Assembly: GCA_944326545.1 (NCBI GenBank) | Contig: CALVEH010000001.1 | Coordinates: 73,422 to 137,421, forward strand | Reading direction: 5' to 3' | DNA: 64,000 nucleotides | Origin: Candidatus Gastranaerophilales bacterium | Lineage (GTDB): Bacteria > Cyanobacteriota > Vampirovibrionia > Gastranaerophilales > Gastranaerophilaceae | Shown: positions 1 through 7,886 of the stretch, piece after piece | How the letters are laid out: every line of letters starts with the position of its first letter | Position numbering within the stretch: the stretch's first letter is position 1 | Notes under the pieces: model-generated | The model's database searches: none | What the model was told of the DNA's origin: nothing | Seen by the model: the letters and a program-made list of their open reading frames with translations, nothing else | Position numbers and translations under genes: made by a program

Positions 1-125
1 AAGAATGTATAAAAAAAATGAGACTATTTTGTTCACAATATATCACCCTAGAGCAAGCATAACTAACAAACTAAAAATACAGGACTTACGCAAAATAAAA
101 ATGCAGTATCAACAGGAGCTAGCTA

Positions 126-404
126 ATGGGCATTTATAGTTGGCTGCTTTTGATAGTTTTCTTACTTTCATGGTTGAGCTATTACGTGATTTCAGAAAAT
201 GGATGGTTAGCATTACTTGTTGCACTGCTAATAGCTTTTGGTATGTGGGTGTACTTTATTCCCTTATGGATTGCAAGATTAAGAAAGCATCCCCACAGTA
301 CTGCCATTTTCTTTATTAACTTTTTATTAGGGTGGTCTATTTTATTTTGGTTTGTAGCACTTGTATGGTCATTTGTAAGCAGCGAAAGCAAAAATAAGGA
401 ATAG
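126..404 (+). CDS. Superinfection immunity family membrane protein
   Basis: This 92-residue protein is almost entirely membrane-embedded, with hydrophobic segments at about residues 5-20, 28-48 and 61-85. Between the second and third segments lies a basic turn, ARLRKHPHS (about 50-58), followed by an aliphatic/aromatic helix containing FLLGW. That arrangement is the hallmark of the superinfection immunity family (T4 Imm-like, PF14373), whose phage members block DNA injection by later phages. Many bacterial homologues have no tested role. An AGGAG ribosome site sits 7 bases before the ATG. The next gene begins 4 bases after the stop, so the two are probably co-transcribed. Family membership is recognised from the sequence pattern; function in this host is inference. 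Confidence 0.75.
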   Translation: MGIYSWLLLIVFLLSWLSYYVISENGWLALLVALLIAFGMWVYFIPLWIARLRKHPHSTAIFFINFLLGWSILFWFVALVWSFVSSESKNKE

Positions 405-408
405 GGTA

Positions 409-1254
409 ATGAGTAATATGAAAAAGATTTTTGTAGGAATTACGATTTTTCTAATTTCAGCGTTCTTATGCAGCACGGTCAGTTACTGCGTAATAGCCAA
501 ACAAACAGAGAAAAAATCAGAGAAGATAAACAACACACACCCAAAAATCATTCATACAAAATTTAACTACAACATATTGAATTCTGAAACAGCTCTTAAA
601 GACGCTGTTGTTATTGCTGAAGCTAATTTGCAAAATGAACAATTAATAAATGATGTTTATACAGATACTTCAGGTTCTTATGGTAAATACATTGTATGGG
701 GCGCAAACTATGATAAAAATTCATCAACATTTACCTTAAAAACCATAGAACTTATTGGAATTTATAACCCTGATGATATAAATTGTCTTAAACCGTTAGG
801 AGTTTACAAAATCCCATTGAAAACGTTTAACTATTATGGTGCAGGGGATAGCTTATATCAAAATCATTTTGATATTGCCTGCTTTGACAAGTATAAACAC
901 GCAAATGCTTTAAGTATAGAAAATGAAACAAGCCCTGAGGGAACACATTTATCTAAAAGTCTTGTTGGTAATACGTTAATTTATAAAGATGAAAAAGGTA
1001 ATGAAATAATAAAATTTGTTTTTGATGTAAAAAATCAAAAATTCTTTTACTCTGATGTAAATAATCCTCAGGATTACATAAACGTAGAAAAACTGCCAAA
1101 TAAAATGATTTATCGAGACAAGAACGGTGATACTATAGAGATCTACGAAGCAGAGGTTGTCGGGGACAGAGATGGCAATCCTGTTATAAGTAGAATTATT
1201 GTTTTTGATAAAGAAGGAAACACCCAAAAAATTGTGATTTTTGATAAAGCATAA
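409..1254 (+). CDS. Hypothetical secreted or membrane-anchored protein with D-x-x-G-N repeats
   Basis: I do not recognise this 281-residue protein. The N-terminus has a short basic stretch and a hydrophobic segment (about residues 6-28), fitting a signal anchor. The rest is polar. The C-terminal third carries repeated acidic turns followed by beta-like strands (YKDEKGNE, YRDKNGDT, DRDGNP, FDKEGN), suggesting a repeat beta-hairpin fold like that of YD/MORN-type or toxin-antidote repeats. A second in-frame ATG lies 9 bases downstream (418). It follows the immunity-type gene by 4 bases and ends just before a strong terminator, so the two form a short operon. Confidence 0.6.
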   Translation: MSNMKKIFVGITIFLISAFLCSTVSYCVIAKQTEKKSEKINNTHPKIIHTKFNYNILNSETALKDAVVIAEANLQNEQLINDVYTDTSGSYGKYIVWGANYDKNSSTFTLKTIELIGIYNPDDINCLKPLGVYKIPLKTFNYYGAGDSLYQNHFDIACFDKYKHANALSIENETSPEGTHLSKSLVGNTLIYKDEKGNEIIKFVFDVKNQKFFYSDVNNPQDYINVEKLPNKMIYRDKNGDTIEIYEAEVVGDRDGNPVISRIIVFDKEGNTQKIVIFDKA

Positions 1255-1266
1255 TCCAAAATGAAT

Positions 1267-1296
1267 AAAGAGGCTCAATTAACGAGCCTCTTTTTA
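1267..1296 (+). terminator. Rho-independent terminator
   Basis: A 10-bp perfect stem (AAAGAGGCTC at 1267-1276 pairing with 1284-1293) with a 7-base loop runs into a T tract. It closes the 126-1254 operon; the facing minus-strand gene ends just beyond it. Confidence 0.85.
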
Positions 1297-1303
1297 TAAA
1301 TAA

Positions 1304-1738
1304 CTAATCAATACCATCTACTTCTTCAAAAATATATTTGTCATCGATTTGCATATACCTGTATAAATAACCTCCATTTTGTGCATAAGCTAGTTGAAAT
1401 TCTTTGTCTTCATCTTCAATATTTTCAAAAAATTTAACAAGCATATTAACATCTTTCTTGCGAAGAGGAATCTTCTTCACTAGCTGCATATTTTTGTCAT
1501 ATTCAAAATATGGGATACTAGATATGTCCCTTACTTCTACTTTATTTATATCTGCTGTTTGAAGAAAATCACAGGTAGAATCAACATTGTATTTTTGATA
1601 AAGAGAATCAATTCTAGGGTCATTAGTCACAATTTTTTTACTAAGTTTATGCCCTATTGCCTTATTCAAAGCTACAAATCCCAATGTTCCATTTAGCATT
1701 TCTTTTGCTATAAGATATTCTTCTTTTGTTAAATACAT
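1304..1738 (-). CDS. Hypothetical protein
   Basis: This 144-residue soluble protein is not recognised. It is charged, with no signal peptide or membrane segment. The N-terminal half looks helical (MYLTKEEYLIAKEMLNG) and the C-terminus mixed (GGYLYRYMQIDDKY). Its ATG lies 19 bases after the stop of the WG-repeat gene on the same strand, so the two are probably translated from one message. Size and composition resemble small immunity or cargo proteins of accessory regions, but no domain supports that. Confidence 0.55.
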   Translation of the reverse strand: MYLTKEEYLIAKEMLNGTLGFVALNKAIGHKLSKKIVTNDPRIDSLYQKYNVDSTCDFLQTADINKVEVRDISSIPYFEYDKNMQLVKKIPLRKKDVNMLVKFFENIEDEDKEFQLAYAQNGGYLYRYMQIDDKYIFEEVDGID

Positions 1739-1757
1739 ACTACATAATCCTATTGCA

Positions 1758-2486
1758 CTATTTTATTTTTACTATTTTAAACAAACCCTTTATGTTGCTC
1801 TCAAGAAGAACTGAACCATTGCCAAGATTAAATATTTGAGAAAAAGGTAATACTGAATACAAAATCTGACCGTTTTGCTTGATTACATCAGTAGAATAAT
1901 TTTTATTAGCAACAATTGAAATTCCATCCTTAAAATCTTCACATTTATAGTATTTAAAAGGAAGTATTACATTATTGTTTTTATCTATAATTCCCCATAA
2001 TCCATCTTTTTTTACACAGGCAAAACCATTATGAAAAGAATTATATTGCTGGTACATAGGAGGGATAATCTCATTACCTTTATCATCAATAAAACCCCAT
2101 AGACCATTTTTTTTAACAGCAAAACAGCCATCTTCAATACCAAATTCAATATTTTCATAAACATTTAACAAAGTGTTATTTCCATTAGTTTCTACTTTTA
2201 CAATTTCTATTAAATATTTTTCTTCAATATCATTAGAAAAATGCTCCACAGCAAAAAGCCTTGTATTTTTTTTGTGTAACAAATCAACACTAAAAACAGT
2301 ATCACTTTTAAAATGAGCAACGATAATATTTTTCTCATTTACAAAAAATGTCTCATATTTTTGCTGTTCTCTAGCAACTGGTGTTTTACAAAAGCATTCT
2401 ATTTTGGCAAGCCGATTGTGTTCAGAAATTGGTGTAACAGACCTGACATTCTTAAACATCAATTTTTTAGATATTTTTTTATTCAT
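1758..2486 (-). CDS. WG-repeat protein
   Basis: This 242-residue protein contains two clear WG repeats in its second half: GLWGFIDDKGNEIIPP, then about 35 residues later GLWGIIDKNNNVILPFKY. WG repeats form beta-rich modules found in many bacterial proteins of largely unknown role. No signal peptide is visible. An upstream ATG at 2498 would add MEVH, but a GGAGG box (2492-2496) lies exactly 5 bases before the ATG at 2486, so I chose the latter. It heads a two-gene minus-strand unit with the unknown gene at 1304. Confidence 0.7.
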   Translation of the reverse strand: MNKKISKKLMFKNVRSVTPISEHNRLAKIECFCKTPVAREQQKYETFFVNEKNIIVAHFKSDTVFSVDLLHKKNTRLFAVEHFSNDIEEKYLIEIVKVETNGNNTLLNVYENIEFGIEDGCFAVKKNGLWGFIDDKGNEIIPPMYQQYNSFHNGFACVKKDGLWGIIDKNNNVILPFKYYKCEDFKDGISIVANKNYSTDVIKQNGQILYSVLPFSQIFNLGNGSVLLESNIKGLFKIVKIK

Positions 2487-2871
2487 ATGCACCTCCATAA
2501 ATTCATAATAAATCTTTTTTTCAACAGCACTGTTATTTACCTCAATTTACTTGGGGCATAAGAAATACAGAGTTATAGATACTCTTAATTCATTATTTTT
2601 AAAGGCATTTACGACATAAACAGCAAAAAAATTTATCAAATGCGTTATTATAGAAGGCATATACGGGATTTACGGCATATGCCATAGATTAAAAAATCAA
2701 AACTTATGTAAGACAAAAAATATACTTATACGTCCCCCAAAACTAGTAATATCAACAAATTTGTTTTACAGTCCCTAAAACAGTCCCTTTTTGGGCCCAA
2801 TGTGATATTTTTATTTAATTATAAAAGAATAAAAAAGCAATAAAAAAGAGCCTTTACGGCTCTTTTTTTAA
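2487..2871. other. Intergenic region with GGCAT-type repeats
   Basis: No convincing gene is visible in these 385 bases. There are repeated GGCAT(A/T)TACG-like half sites at 2604-2613 and 2656-2666, and a perfect palindrome GGCATATGCC at 2674-2683. They lie upstream of the WG-repeat gene and could be operators. A terminator at 2843-2870 and the tRNA-Gly follow. Confidence 0.4.
2843..2870. terminator. Terminator downstream of tRNA-Gly
   Basis: The stem AAAAAAGAGCC (2843-2853), loop TTTAC (2854-2858) and GGCTCTTTTTT (2859-2869) are nearly perfectly symmetrical with T tracts on both strands. On the minus strand it lies immediately downstream of the tRNA-Gly gene and would end that transcript. 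Confidence 0.75.
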
Positions 2872-2946
2872 TGGAGCGAGAGACGAGGCTCGAACTCGCG
2901 ACCCCTTCCTTGGCAAGGAAGTGTTCTACCACTGAACTACTCTCGC
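2872..2946 (-). tRNA. tRNA-Gly (anticodon GCC)
   Basis: The minus strand folds as a tRNA. The acceptor stem GCGAGAG pairs with CTCTCGC. The D arm contains AGTTCAGTGGTAGAAC. The anticodon stem-loop CTTCCTTGCCAAGGAAG has anticodon GCC. The T arm contains GTTCGAGCC. Discriminator U is followed by an encoded CCA (2872-2874). The gene sits immediately downstream of the CCA-transferase gene on the same strand, with its own apparent promoter (2961-2988). Confidence 0.97.
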
Positions 2947-2960
2947 ATTCGGTAATTATT

Positions 2961-2988
2961 ATTATACATGGCAAATTTTATTTTTCAA
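2961..2988 (-). promoter_or_regulatory. Promoter for tRNA-Gly
   Basis: On the minus strand TTGAAA (2983-2988) and TATAAT (2961-2966) are separated by 16 bases. The -10 box ends 14 bases before the mature tRNA 5' end, so a start about 7 bases upstream of the tRNA is expected. It abuts the stop codon of the CCA-transferase gene. Confidence 0.6.
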
Positions 2989-4200
2989 CTATTTTATTTT
3001 ACTTTTTACAAAATCTATCTCATCGCCTTTTTTAGCAATACTTCCAGCCAATTTTCTTTTTAACAATTCATCTAATATTTTACCAATTTGCTTGCCATCT
3101 GTTATACCTAACTCTTTTATTTCGTCTCCGTTAAGTTCAACTCTTATCAAAGATAACTTTTCAAGATAAATTAAAGCCTCTTTTCTTTTCGTCAAAAGGT
3201 AGTATACAAGCACGGATTCTACAGATTTTTTATCAAAAAATTTATATATATCATAATTAGAATTCATCATGCTCAAATGATTATTCATCAAATGTTCTAT
3301 ATCGGTAAAAACTTTCTTTTCAGCTCTAGTAAAGCAAAAATTTTCGATAATATTTTTGTTCTTTAAAACAGTGCCCAAATATACAAGCCAAACATGCTCG
3401 GGTTGATACTTATCCACGAGTGTCTTTATCTCAAGGCCTTTTATGTCTGGTCTTTCACCATAAATCAGTTTGTAATTTTCGTTAACCAAAAACATGTCAT
3501 ACACTTTTGCCATGTTCAAAGAAAACGACTGTTTCAACTCTGATTTAATACGAGTCCATGAAATATCATCATGCAACTGACAGCTAATATACTTTTCCTG
3601 CAAAGCTTTTGTATGCTCATCTCTATGGAAATTAAATCTTGCAGCAAATTTTAAACAACGCAAAATACGAGAAGGGTCTTCGTTAAAACTATTGTCATGC
3701 AAAACCCTGAGCTTTTTATTATTTAAATCATTTACGCCGCCGACATAATCTATAACATCGCCATAATTTTCTTTATTCAATGACATTGCAAGAGAATTAA
3801 TCGTAAAATCTCTTCTGTACACATCTTCTTCCAAAGAGCAGCCTATTTTTGCAACCACAGGTAAATGTCCTCTGCGTGGGTAAAACTCTTGTCTTGTTGA
3901 CGCAAAATCAATTTCCACATCGTGTTCAAACACAGCCTTTGCCGTTTTTAAATCATTTTGAACCTGTGAAATCTTGCAATATTTTTTTTCTGCCAATAGA
4001 TGACAAAATTTTACAGCATCTCCTTCTACAGAAACATCAATATCAAAAGATTTTCTTTTTAAAAGCAAATCTCTGACAATACCGCCAATTAAATATATTT
4101 TAAAGCCATTCTCATCCGCAGTTTGCGAACATACCTCAAGAACGTTTAATACATCTTTTGAAAGTTGTGAATTTAGTTGTTTTTTTATATTTAAAGACAT
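2989..4200 (-). CDS. cca: CCA tRNA nucleotidyltransferase / poly(A) polymerase family protein
   Basis: This 403-residue protein belongs to the class II nucleotidyltransferases that add or repair the 3' CCA of tRNAs, or polyadenylate RNA. The catalytic signature is clear: LIGGIVRDLLL (about 37-47) followed by the metal-binding pair FDID (52-55). RRDFTINSLA (129-138) and EDPSRILRCLKFAARF (about 174-189), which form the NTP-selecting neck, come next. The C-terminal half is helical. CCA-adding enzyme versus poly(A) polymerase cannot be decided from the sequence alone. The tRNA-Gly directly downstream already encodes CCA, so repair or service to CCA-less tRNAs is the likely job. The ATG lies 3 bases after the stop of the upstream coiled-coil gene. 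Confidence 0.93.
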   Translation of the reverse strand: MSLNIKKQLNSQLSKDVLNVLEVCSQTADENGFKIYLIGGIVRDLLLKRKSFDIDVSVEGDAVKFCHLLAEKKYCKISQVQNDLKTAKAVFEHDVEIDFASTRQEFYPRRGHLPVVAKIGCSLEEDVYRRDFTINSLAMSLNKENYGDVIDYVGGVNDLNNKKLRVLHDNSFNEDPSRILRCLKFAARFNFHRDEHTKALQEKYISCQLHDDISWTRIKSELKQSFSLNMAKVYDMFLVNENYKLIYGERPDIKGLEIKTLVDKYQPEHVWLVYLGTVLKNKNIIENFCFTRAEKKVFTDIEHLMNNHLSMMNSNYDIYKFFDKKSVESVLVYYLLTKRKEALIYLEKLSLIRVELNGDEIKELGITDGKQIGKILDELLKRKLAGSIAKKGDEIDFVKSKIK

Positions 4201-4203
4201 GTC

Positions 4204-4890
4204 TTAGCGGTTTTTTACATATATGTTACCGAACAATTTTACAAAAGAATTACGTTCTTTTTCAAGTTCTTTGATTCTTTTTACAAGAATTTTGTTATCA
4301 GCAACAAGCTCCTCAATTTTGCCGACAAGAATTTGATTATCTTTTTTAAATTCTCCAAGCTGTACGGCATCTTCTATAAAATCTGTTTTTTTGATGTAAT
4401 CTGCAACATCACAAGTAATTTTGCGAGCAATAGACTCAGCCAAAATAGCAAGAGTCTGGTTAGAAATATCAAGCGTCACGTTTTTCAGCTCGTTTTCAAC
4501 CTCTTTATTTACCTCGTTCAATATTGTTATAGGAAGTTCTTTAGGGTCTTTTAAATCTTCTTCGTGGTGTTCAACAACAACTTCTGCTTCATTAACAACA
4601 TCTTCTTGAGCAGGTTCTTCAACGTTTGGATTTTCTTCAGGAATTTCTACAGCCATATCAACAGGAGTAATATCATCTTTGTCCATAATATTAATCTCAC
4701 ATTTTGGCTGTTTTTGTTTTATGCCGTTACGAATTTTTTCAACGGCCATTTCGTCAAAAAATTCCACCCCGTTGGCATCTTCATAAATCGGTTCTATTTT
4801 CCAATTTTTTATGAAAGCTTCGAGAATGAAGTTATCTATGAATAAATCTTCACTGTTTAAAATTTCGATAATCTTTTCTTTGTTAAACAT
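4204..4890 (-). CDS. Hypothetical protein with MerR-like N-terminus and C-terminal coiled coil
   Basis: This 228-residue protein has no family I can name. The N-terminal 55 residues (helices then EPIYEDANGVEFFDEMAVEKI) echo the wing and third helix of a MerR-type DNA-binding domain. The middle is acidic and low-complexity. The C-terminus (about 170-222) is a heptad-rich coiled coil with repeated KDNQIL/ADNKIL/RIKELEKER units. This suggests a dimeric cytoplasmic or nucleoid-associated protein; that is inference. An ATG at 4920 is in frame, but GAGG (4895-4898) is spaced 5 bases from the ATG at 4890, so I chose 4890. It overlaps no neighbour and reads into cca with a 3-base gap. Confidence 0.6.
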   Translation of the reverse strand: MFNKEKIIEILNSEDLFIDNFILEAFIKNWKIEPIYEDANGVEFFDEMAVEKIRNGIKQKQPKCEINIMDKDDITPVDMAVEIPEENPNVEEPAQEDVVNEAEVVVEHHEEDLKDPKELPITILNEVNKEVENELKNVTLDISNQTLAILAESIARKITCDVADYIKKTDFIEDAVQLGEFKKDNQILVGKIEELVADNKILVKRIKELEKERNSFVKLFGNIYVKNR

Positions 4891-5043
4891 CAAGACCTCA
4901 ACAACTCGCGTGTAACTCAATGATAATATATTTTGAACAAAAAAGAAACAGATTGTAACAAATACGGAAACTTTTTTTTAATTGTATCGTCATAAAAAAT
5001 ACGAAGAGAGATTTATTAAAATTTTTTTTAAGAGGAATTGGGA

Positions 5044-6033
5044 ATGATTAATAATTTGGCGCATAATTTTGCAGTCGAAGAATTTGACGTGAACAATTTT
5101 GAAGATGAGGCACTCGGCAAAGAAAACTGCCAAAATTCAATCGACCTCTCTCAAGAGCAAGAACAGGAAACTGTTGAAACATTTAATACAATTGTTAAAA
5201 AGAACGACATTTTACAAAACTATCTTAAAGATATAGGACGTATAAAACTTTTAAAAAGCGAAGAAGAACGTGAGCTTGGCAAGCAAATCAAAGAAGGAAA
5301 AGCAAAAGAGGCTGAGCTTGCTAAGAAAAAGCTAATACAATCAAACTTAAGACTTGTTGTGAGCATTGCAAAAAAATATATAGGACAAGGTGTTCTGTTT
5401 ATGGATTTGGTGCAAGAGGGTTCACTCGGGCTAATAAAAGCGGCAGAAAAGTTTGACTATCAAAAAGGATTTAAATTCAGCACATATGCAACTTGGTGGA
5501 TAAAACAAGCAATTGTAAGAGCTATCTCAAACCACTCAAGAACAATCAGAATACCTGTCCACATGACAGACAAAATCCGCCTGTACAAAAAAGTGACGGC
5601 AGCACTGACAGCAAAACTCGGAAGAGAACCAAACAACGAAGAAATGAGCCAAAAGCTCGGCATATCAATAAAAAAAGTAGAGAATATTAAAAATGCAATT
5701 TTCAAAGATCCAGTCAGTCTTGATACTCCGATAGCAGAAGATTTGGTACTTGAAGATTACGTTGCAGATGACAGCTATCGTTCACCTGATGCAACTACAC
5801 AATCGATGTTTTTATACAAAGACATAATGACAACGCTTAATTTTTTGAGCCATAGAGAAAAAACAATACTGATAAATCGTTTCGGGCTTGACGGGCATAA
5901 CAAACAAACCCTTGAAGAAATCGGCAAAGAACTTGGTTTTTCAAAAGAACGCATAAGACAAATAGAAAATATTGCACTACAAAAACTAAAAACAAATAAC
6001 GAGATATCACATCTTAAAGAGTACTTAAACTAA
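5044..6033 (+). CDS. rpoD: RNA polymerase sigma-70 factor, RpoD/SigA type
   Basis: This 329-residue sigma factor has region 1.2 ([16 protein letters not shown], about 55-70). The core region 2 follows ([17 protein letters not shown], then [17 protein letters not shown] and [19 protein letters not shown], about 100-160). Region 3 and a complete region 4.2 helix-turn-helix near the C-terminus ([19 protein letters not shown]) come last. There is no long acidic region 1.1. The strong region 2.3/2.4 and conserved -10-recognition helix make it a group 1 or group 2 sigma; which one needs the genome. An ATG at 5044 with AGGA 7 bases upstream is preferred over the in-frame TTG at 5038. Confidence 0.92.
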   Translation: MINNLAHNFAVEEFDVNNFEDEALGKENCQNSIDLSQEQEQETVETFNTIVKKNDILQNYLKDIGRIKLLKSEEERELGKQIKEGKAKEAELAKKKLIQSNLRLVVSIAKKYIGQGVLFMDLVQEGSLGLIKAAEKFDYQKGFKFSTYATWWIKQAIVRAISNHSRTIRIPVHMTDKIRLYKKVTAALTAKLGREPNNEEMSQKLGISIKKVENIKNAIFKDPVSLDTPIAEDLVLEDYVADDSYRSPDATTQSMFLYKDIMTTLNFLSHREKTILINRFGLDGHNKQTLEEIGKELGFSKERIRQIENIALQKLKTNNEISHLKEYLN

Positions 6034-6116
6034 AAATCAGAAACGTTGAGACAATAACAACTTTCAAAGAACGCAAATAATTTCTGTAAAAAGAAATTAC
6101 TGTCTTCTTTGGACAT
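6030..6116 (-). CDS. Candidate small protein, 28 residues
   Basis: Reading the minus strand, AAGGAG (6123-6128) is followed by a 6-base spacer and an ATG (6114-6116). This opens a 28-residue frame beginning [18 protein letters not shown] and rich in Phe, which could form one amphipathic helix. Its stop overlaps the sigma-factor stop on the other strand. The ribosome site is among the best in the window, which is the only reason to report it. No homology can be claimed. Confidence 0.3.
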   Translation of the reverse strand: MSKEDSNFFLQKLFAFFESCYCLNVSDF

Positions 6117-6142
6117 CTTAAACTCCTTAGTGACGCTATTTC

Positions 6143-6175
6143 AGCAAAATCTGTAAAAAGATTTTGCTTTTTTTT
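6143..6175 (+). terminator. Rho-independent terminator of sigma-factor gene
   Basis: A perfect 10-bp stem AGCAAAATCT (6143-6152) / AGATTTTGCT (6159-6168) with a GTAAAA loop is followed by eight T residues. Confidence 0.85.
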
Positions 6176-6298
6176 GCATAATTGATTTTCTCACAACACG
6201 CCTAATAAGCGCAACACTGCCATTTATAGCTCAAAAGTATATAGAAAAAAGTACTAAAAATTTTTTGAAAAATTACCTGCGTAATCAAACTTAATATA

Positions 6299-6327
6299 TT
6301 GAAATAATCAAAATATAGATGTATAAT
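6299..6327 (+). promoter_or_regulatory. Sigma-70 type promoter for the 6373 gene
   Basis: TTGAAA (6299-6304) and TATAAT (6322-6327) are spaced by 17 bases, a near-consensus promoter. It leaves a leader of about 40 bases ending in the ribosome site AAAGGAGATTAAA before the ATG at 6373. Confidence 0.75.
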
Positions 6328-6372
6328 AATTGAGCTGAAGAAATTCTTACGGGAAAGAGAAAGGAGATTAAA

Positions 6373-6609
6373 ATGTGCGTCAGCTCTGTATCAAACGTTA
6401 TGTCTTGTCAACCTTTGAAAAGCTTTGGAAAATCAGAACAGCCGCAAAAAAATTCTCCAGCAAACCCGACTTTTGCATCTAACAATACAGTTTCTAAAGA
6501 AGAATACGATAAGATGTGTGCAAAATACGATTTGGCATGCCGAATCGCTTGCGCTCAAGCTGAACAATACAACCAACTTGCTGCTAAATACAAAGCTATT
6601 GCAAAGTAG
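6373..6609 (+). CDS. Small hypothetical protein with N-terminal Ser/Pro-Phe motif
   Basis: This 78-residue protein has a Ser/Asn/Pro-rich N-terminus (MCVSSVSNVMSCQPLKSFGK, then NPTFASNN). A helical C-terminus (EEYDKMCAKYDLACRIACAQ) is rich in Cys and Ala. It has no signal peptide. The SFGK and PTFAS elements resemble the PSFKG/PSFGN element in the proteins at 10338 and 11328 and SFGNN at 46443. Expression looks strong: a near-consensus promoter and AAAGGAG box, with its own transcript bounded by a terminator upstream. Function unknown. Confidence 0.65.
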   Translation: MCVSSVSNVMSCQPLKSFGKSEQPQKNSPANPTFASNNTVSKEEYDKMCAKYDLACRIACAQAEQYNQLAAKYKAIAK

Positions 6610-6616
6610 TTGTTTC

Positions 6617-6988
6617 TTAATTTAAGCTTACGTCTTTCAGATGTTCTATTTTAGGGTTTTGAACACCTAAAACAGATATTATATCTATGCGAAAATTTTT
6701 GTATTCTTCTTCCGTAATCTTTAAATAAGCCAATCCTGCTTTGTAAATGTGTTCGAGTTTTTTATAATCCACTGCTTCAAAAGGATGCCCGCAGTTTAGA
6801 GTTTTTCTTGTCTTTACCTCTACAAAAACGATTGTATCTTTATCTTTTGCAACTATATCTATCTCAGCAAGACGAGAATATCTAAAATTCCGCTCCAATA
6901 TTTTATATCCTTGCTTTTGTAAAAACTTAGTGGCTTCGTCTTCGCCGTATTGCCCTGTCTTTTTATTACTCCCAAAGATTTTAAACAT
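6617..6988 (-). CDS. YraN family (UPF0102) putative endonuclease
   Basis: This 123-residue protein matches the YraN/UPF0102 family, a fold related to archaeal Holliday-junction resolvases. The PD-(D/E)xK-like core is visible as GQYGEDEATKFLQKQGY, then LAEIDIVAKDKDTIVFVEVKTR, where the Asp and the E-V-K triad would bind metal. The length is typical for the family. Its ATG overlaps the end of the upstream WYL gene by 8 bases, so it is translated in that operon. YraN proteins are linked to DNA repair or uptake in some bacteria but lack a settled role. Confidence 0.88.
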   Translation of the reverse strand: MFKIFGSNKKTGQYGEDEATKFLQKQGYKILERNFRYSRLAEIDIVAKDKDTIVFVEVKTRKTLNCGHPFEAVDYKKLEHIYKAGLAYLKITEEEYKNFRIDIISVLGVQNPKIEHLKDVSLN

Positions 6989-7886
6989 AAATGCTCTCCA
7001 TCTCTTTTATAAGATTGAGCATTTTTTCTTTCATTTGTTTAGGATACAAAATTTCGCAACTGTCAAAATATCTTATTAATCTTTTTAGTATTAAATCTTT
7101 ATCCTCAAGGGTATTAGATATAACTTTGTAATCAACACCCATTTCCAAAACCGTTTCACCTTCTTTTAATTTGTAAGAAGAAGCCAAGCGTCCTTTTAAT
7201 TTAAAAGTTACAGCTCCTGAAAGATTTACGGTAGAAACTTGTGGCATCTGCTCGGATTTTAAAATGTTACACAACAAAAATTCTTTATACGAACATGTTC
7301 CGTAACAATAACCCAAAAGAACAGCATTGCCTTTTTTATATATTATTTTTAACGGAGCAACGTTATATTTTTCTGTTTTTCCTGTCAAATCATTTTTGTA
7401 CTGCAAATTCAGCTTATATTTTTCACGACAGTATTTTTCATAAAGTTCAACATTTTCATCCTTCTTTGTAATATTTATTGTGGAAGGATATGCCTTTATT
7501 TCCTTATTTTTTATGAGGTTGTACGTGTCATCAGAGAAACTTTTTTCTACAACCTGCAATGCTTCTTTAAGATTATCTTTAAACTGTAACGCATCGATAT
7601 TGTTTAAAGACTCATTCATAAACTTTATCACCGACAAATCAGAAGTTTCATAGTTTGTTGATTCCAAACTTCTTTGAATGTAATATTTGTCTTTTAATTT
7701 AACAATCGGCACATTCAACAGTTTTAGAGTATTTATATATTTATTAATAAGCTCTTTTCTATAACTGTTATCAGCAGTTTCTTCAACAATAGCAAGCATC
7801 TCGTCAACAGAAAGCGGACGTTTGACCAACTCTTTGACCAGTTCTATAAATCTGTATCCAGCATTGTTAATCTTATTATCCGACAT
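6981..7886 (-). CDS. WYL-domain-type transcriptional regulator (second of tandem pair)
   Basis: This protein of about 301 residues starts with a helix-turn-helix-like region (GYRFIELVKELVKRPLSVDEMLAI, about 10-33). After a helical linker it has a beta-rich segment (about 150-210: YKLNLQYKN..., PLKIIYKKGNAVLLGYC) that fits a WYL sensor domain. C-terminal WCX-like residues follow. An ATG at 7892 exists, but GGGA is spaced 7 bases from the ATG at 7886. The start overlaps the end of the upstream WYL gene. WYL proteins bind nucleic-acid ligands and often govern DNA-damage or defence genes. Paired genes like this recall PafB-PafC, but direct orthology is not claimed. Confidence 0.7.
   Translation of the reverse strand: MSDNKINNAGYRFIELVKELVKRPLSVDEMLAIVEETADNSYRKELINKYINTLKLLNVPIVKLKDKYYIQRSLESTNYETSDLSVIKFMNESLNNIDALQFKDNLKEALQVVEKSFSDDTYNLIKNKEIKAYPSTINITKKDENVELYEKYCREKYKLNLQYKNDLTGKTEKYNVAPLKIIYKKGNAVLLGYCYGTCSYKEFLLCNILKSEQMPQVSTVNLSGAVTFKLKGRLASSYKLKEGETVLEMGVDYKVISNTLEDKDLILKRLIRYFDSCEILYPKQMKEKMLNLIKEMESIYV

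Larger units (their letters stand above)
6034..6372 (+). other. Intergenic region between sigma factor and small Ser-Phe protein
   Basis: Apart from the candidate 28-residue frame on the minus strand, this 339-base stretch holds a terminator (6143-6175) and a well-formed promoter (6299-6327). The rest is AT-rich with no further recognisable element. Confidence 0.5.

Noticed and set aside
976-1278. 100-residue minus-strand frame
   Set aside because: It lies opposite the 3' part of the gene at 409-1254, has Phe/Ile-rich low-complexity content typical of AT-rich antisense, and lacks a ribosome site.
2770-2815. Possible integrase C-terminal remnant on the minus strand (HWAQKGTVLGTVKQIC before a stop)
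   Set aside because: The frame has an upstream stop after a few codons and only about 16 residues to judge by; resemblance to tyrosine recombinase tails is too weak to claim.
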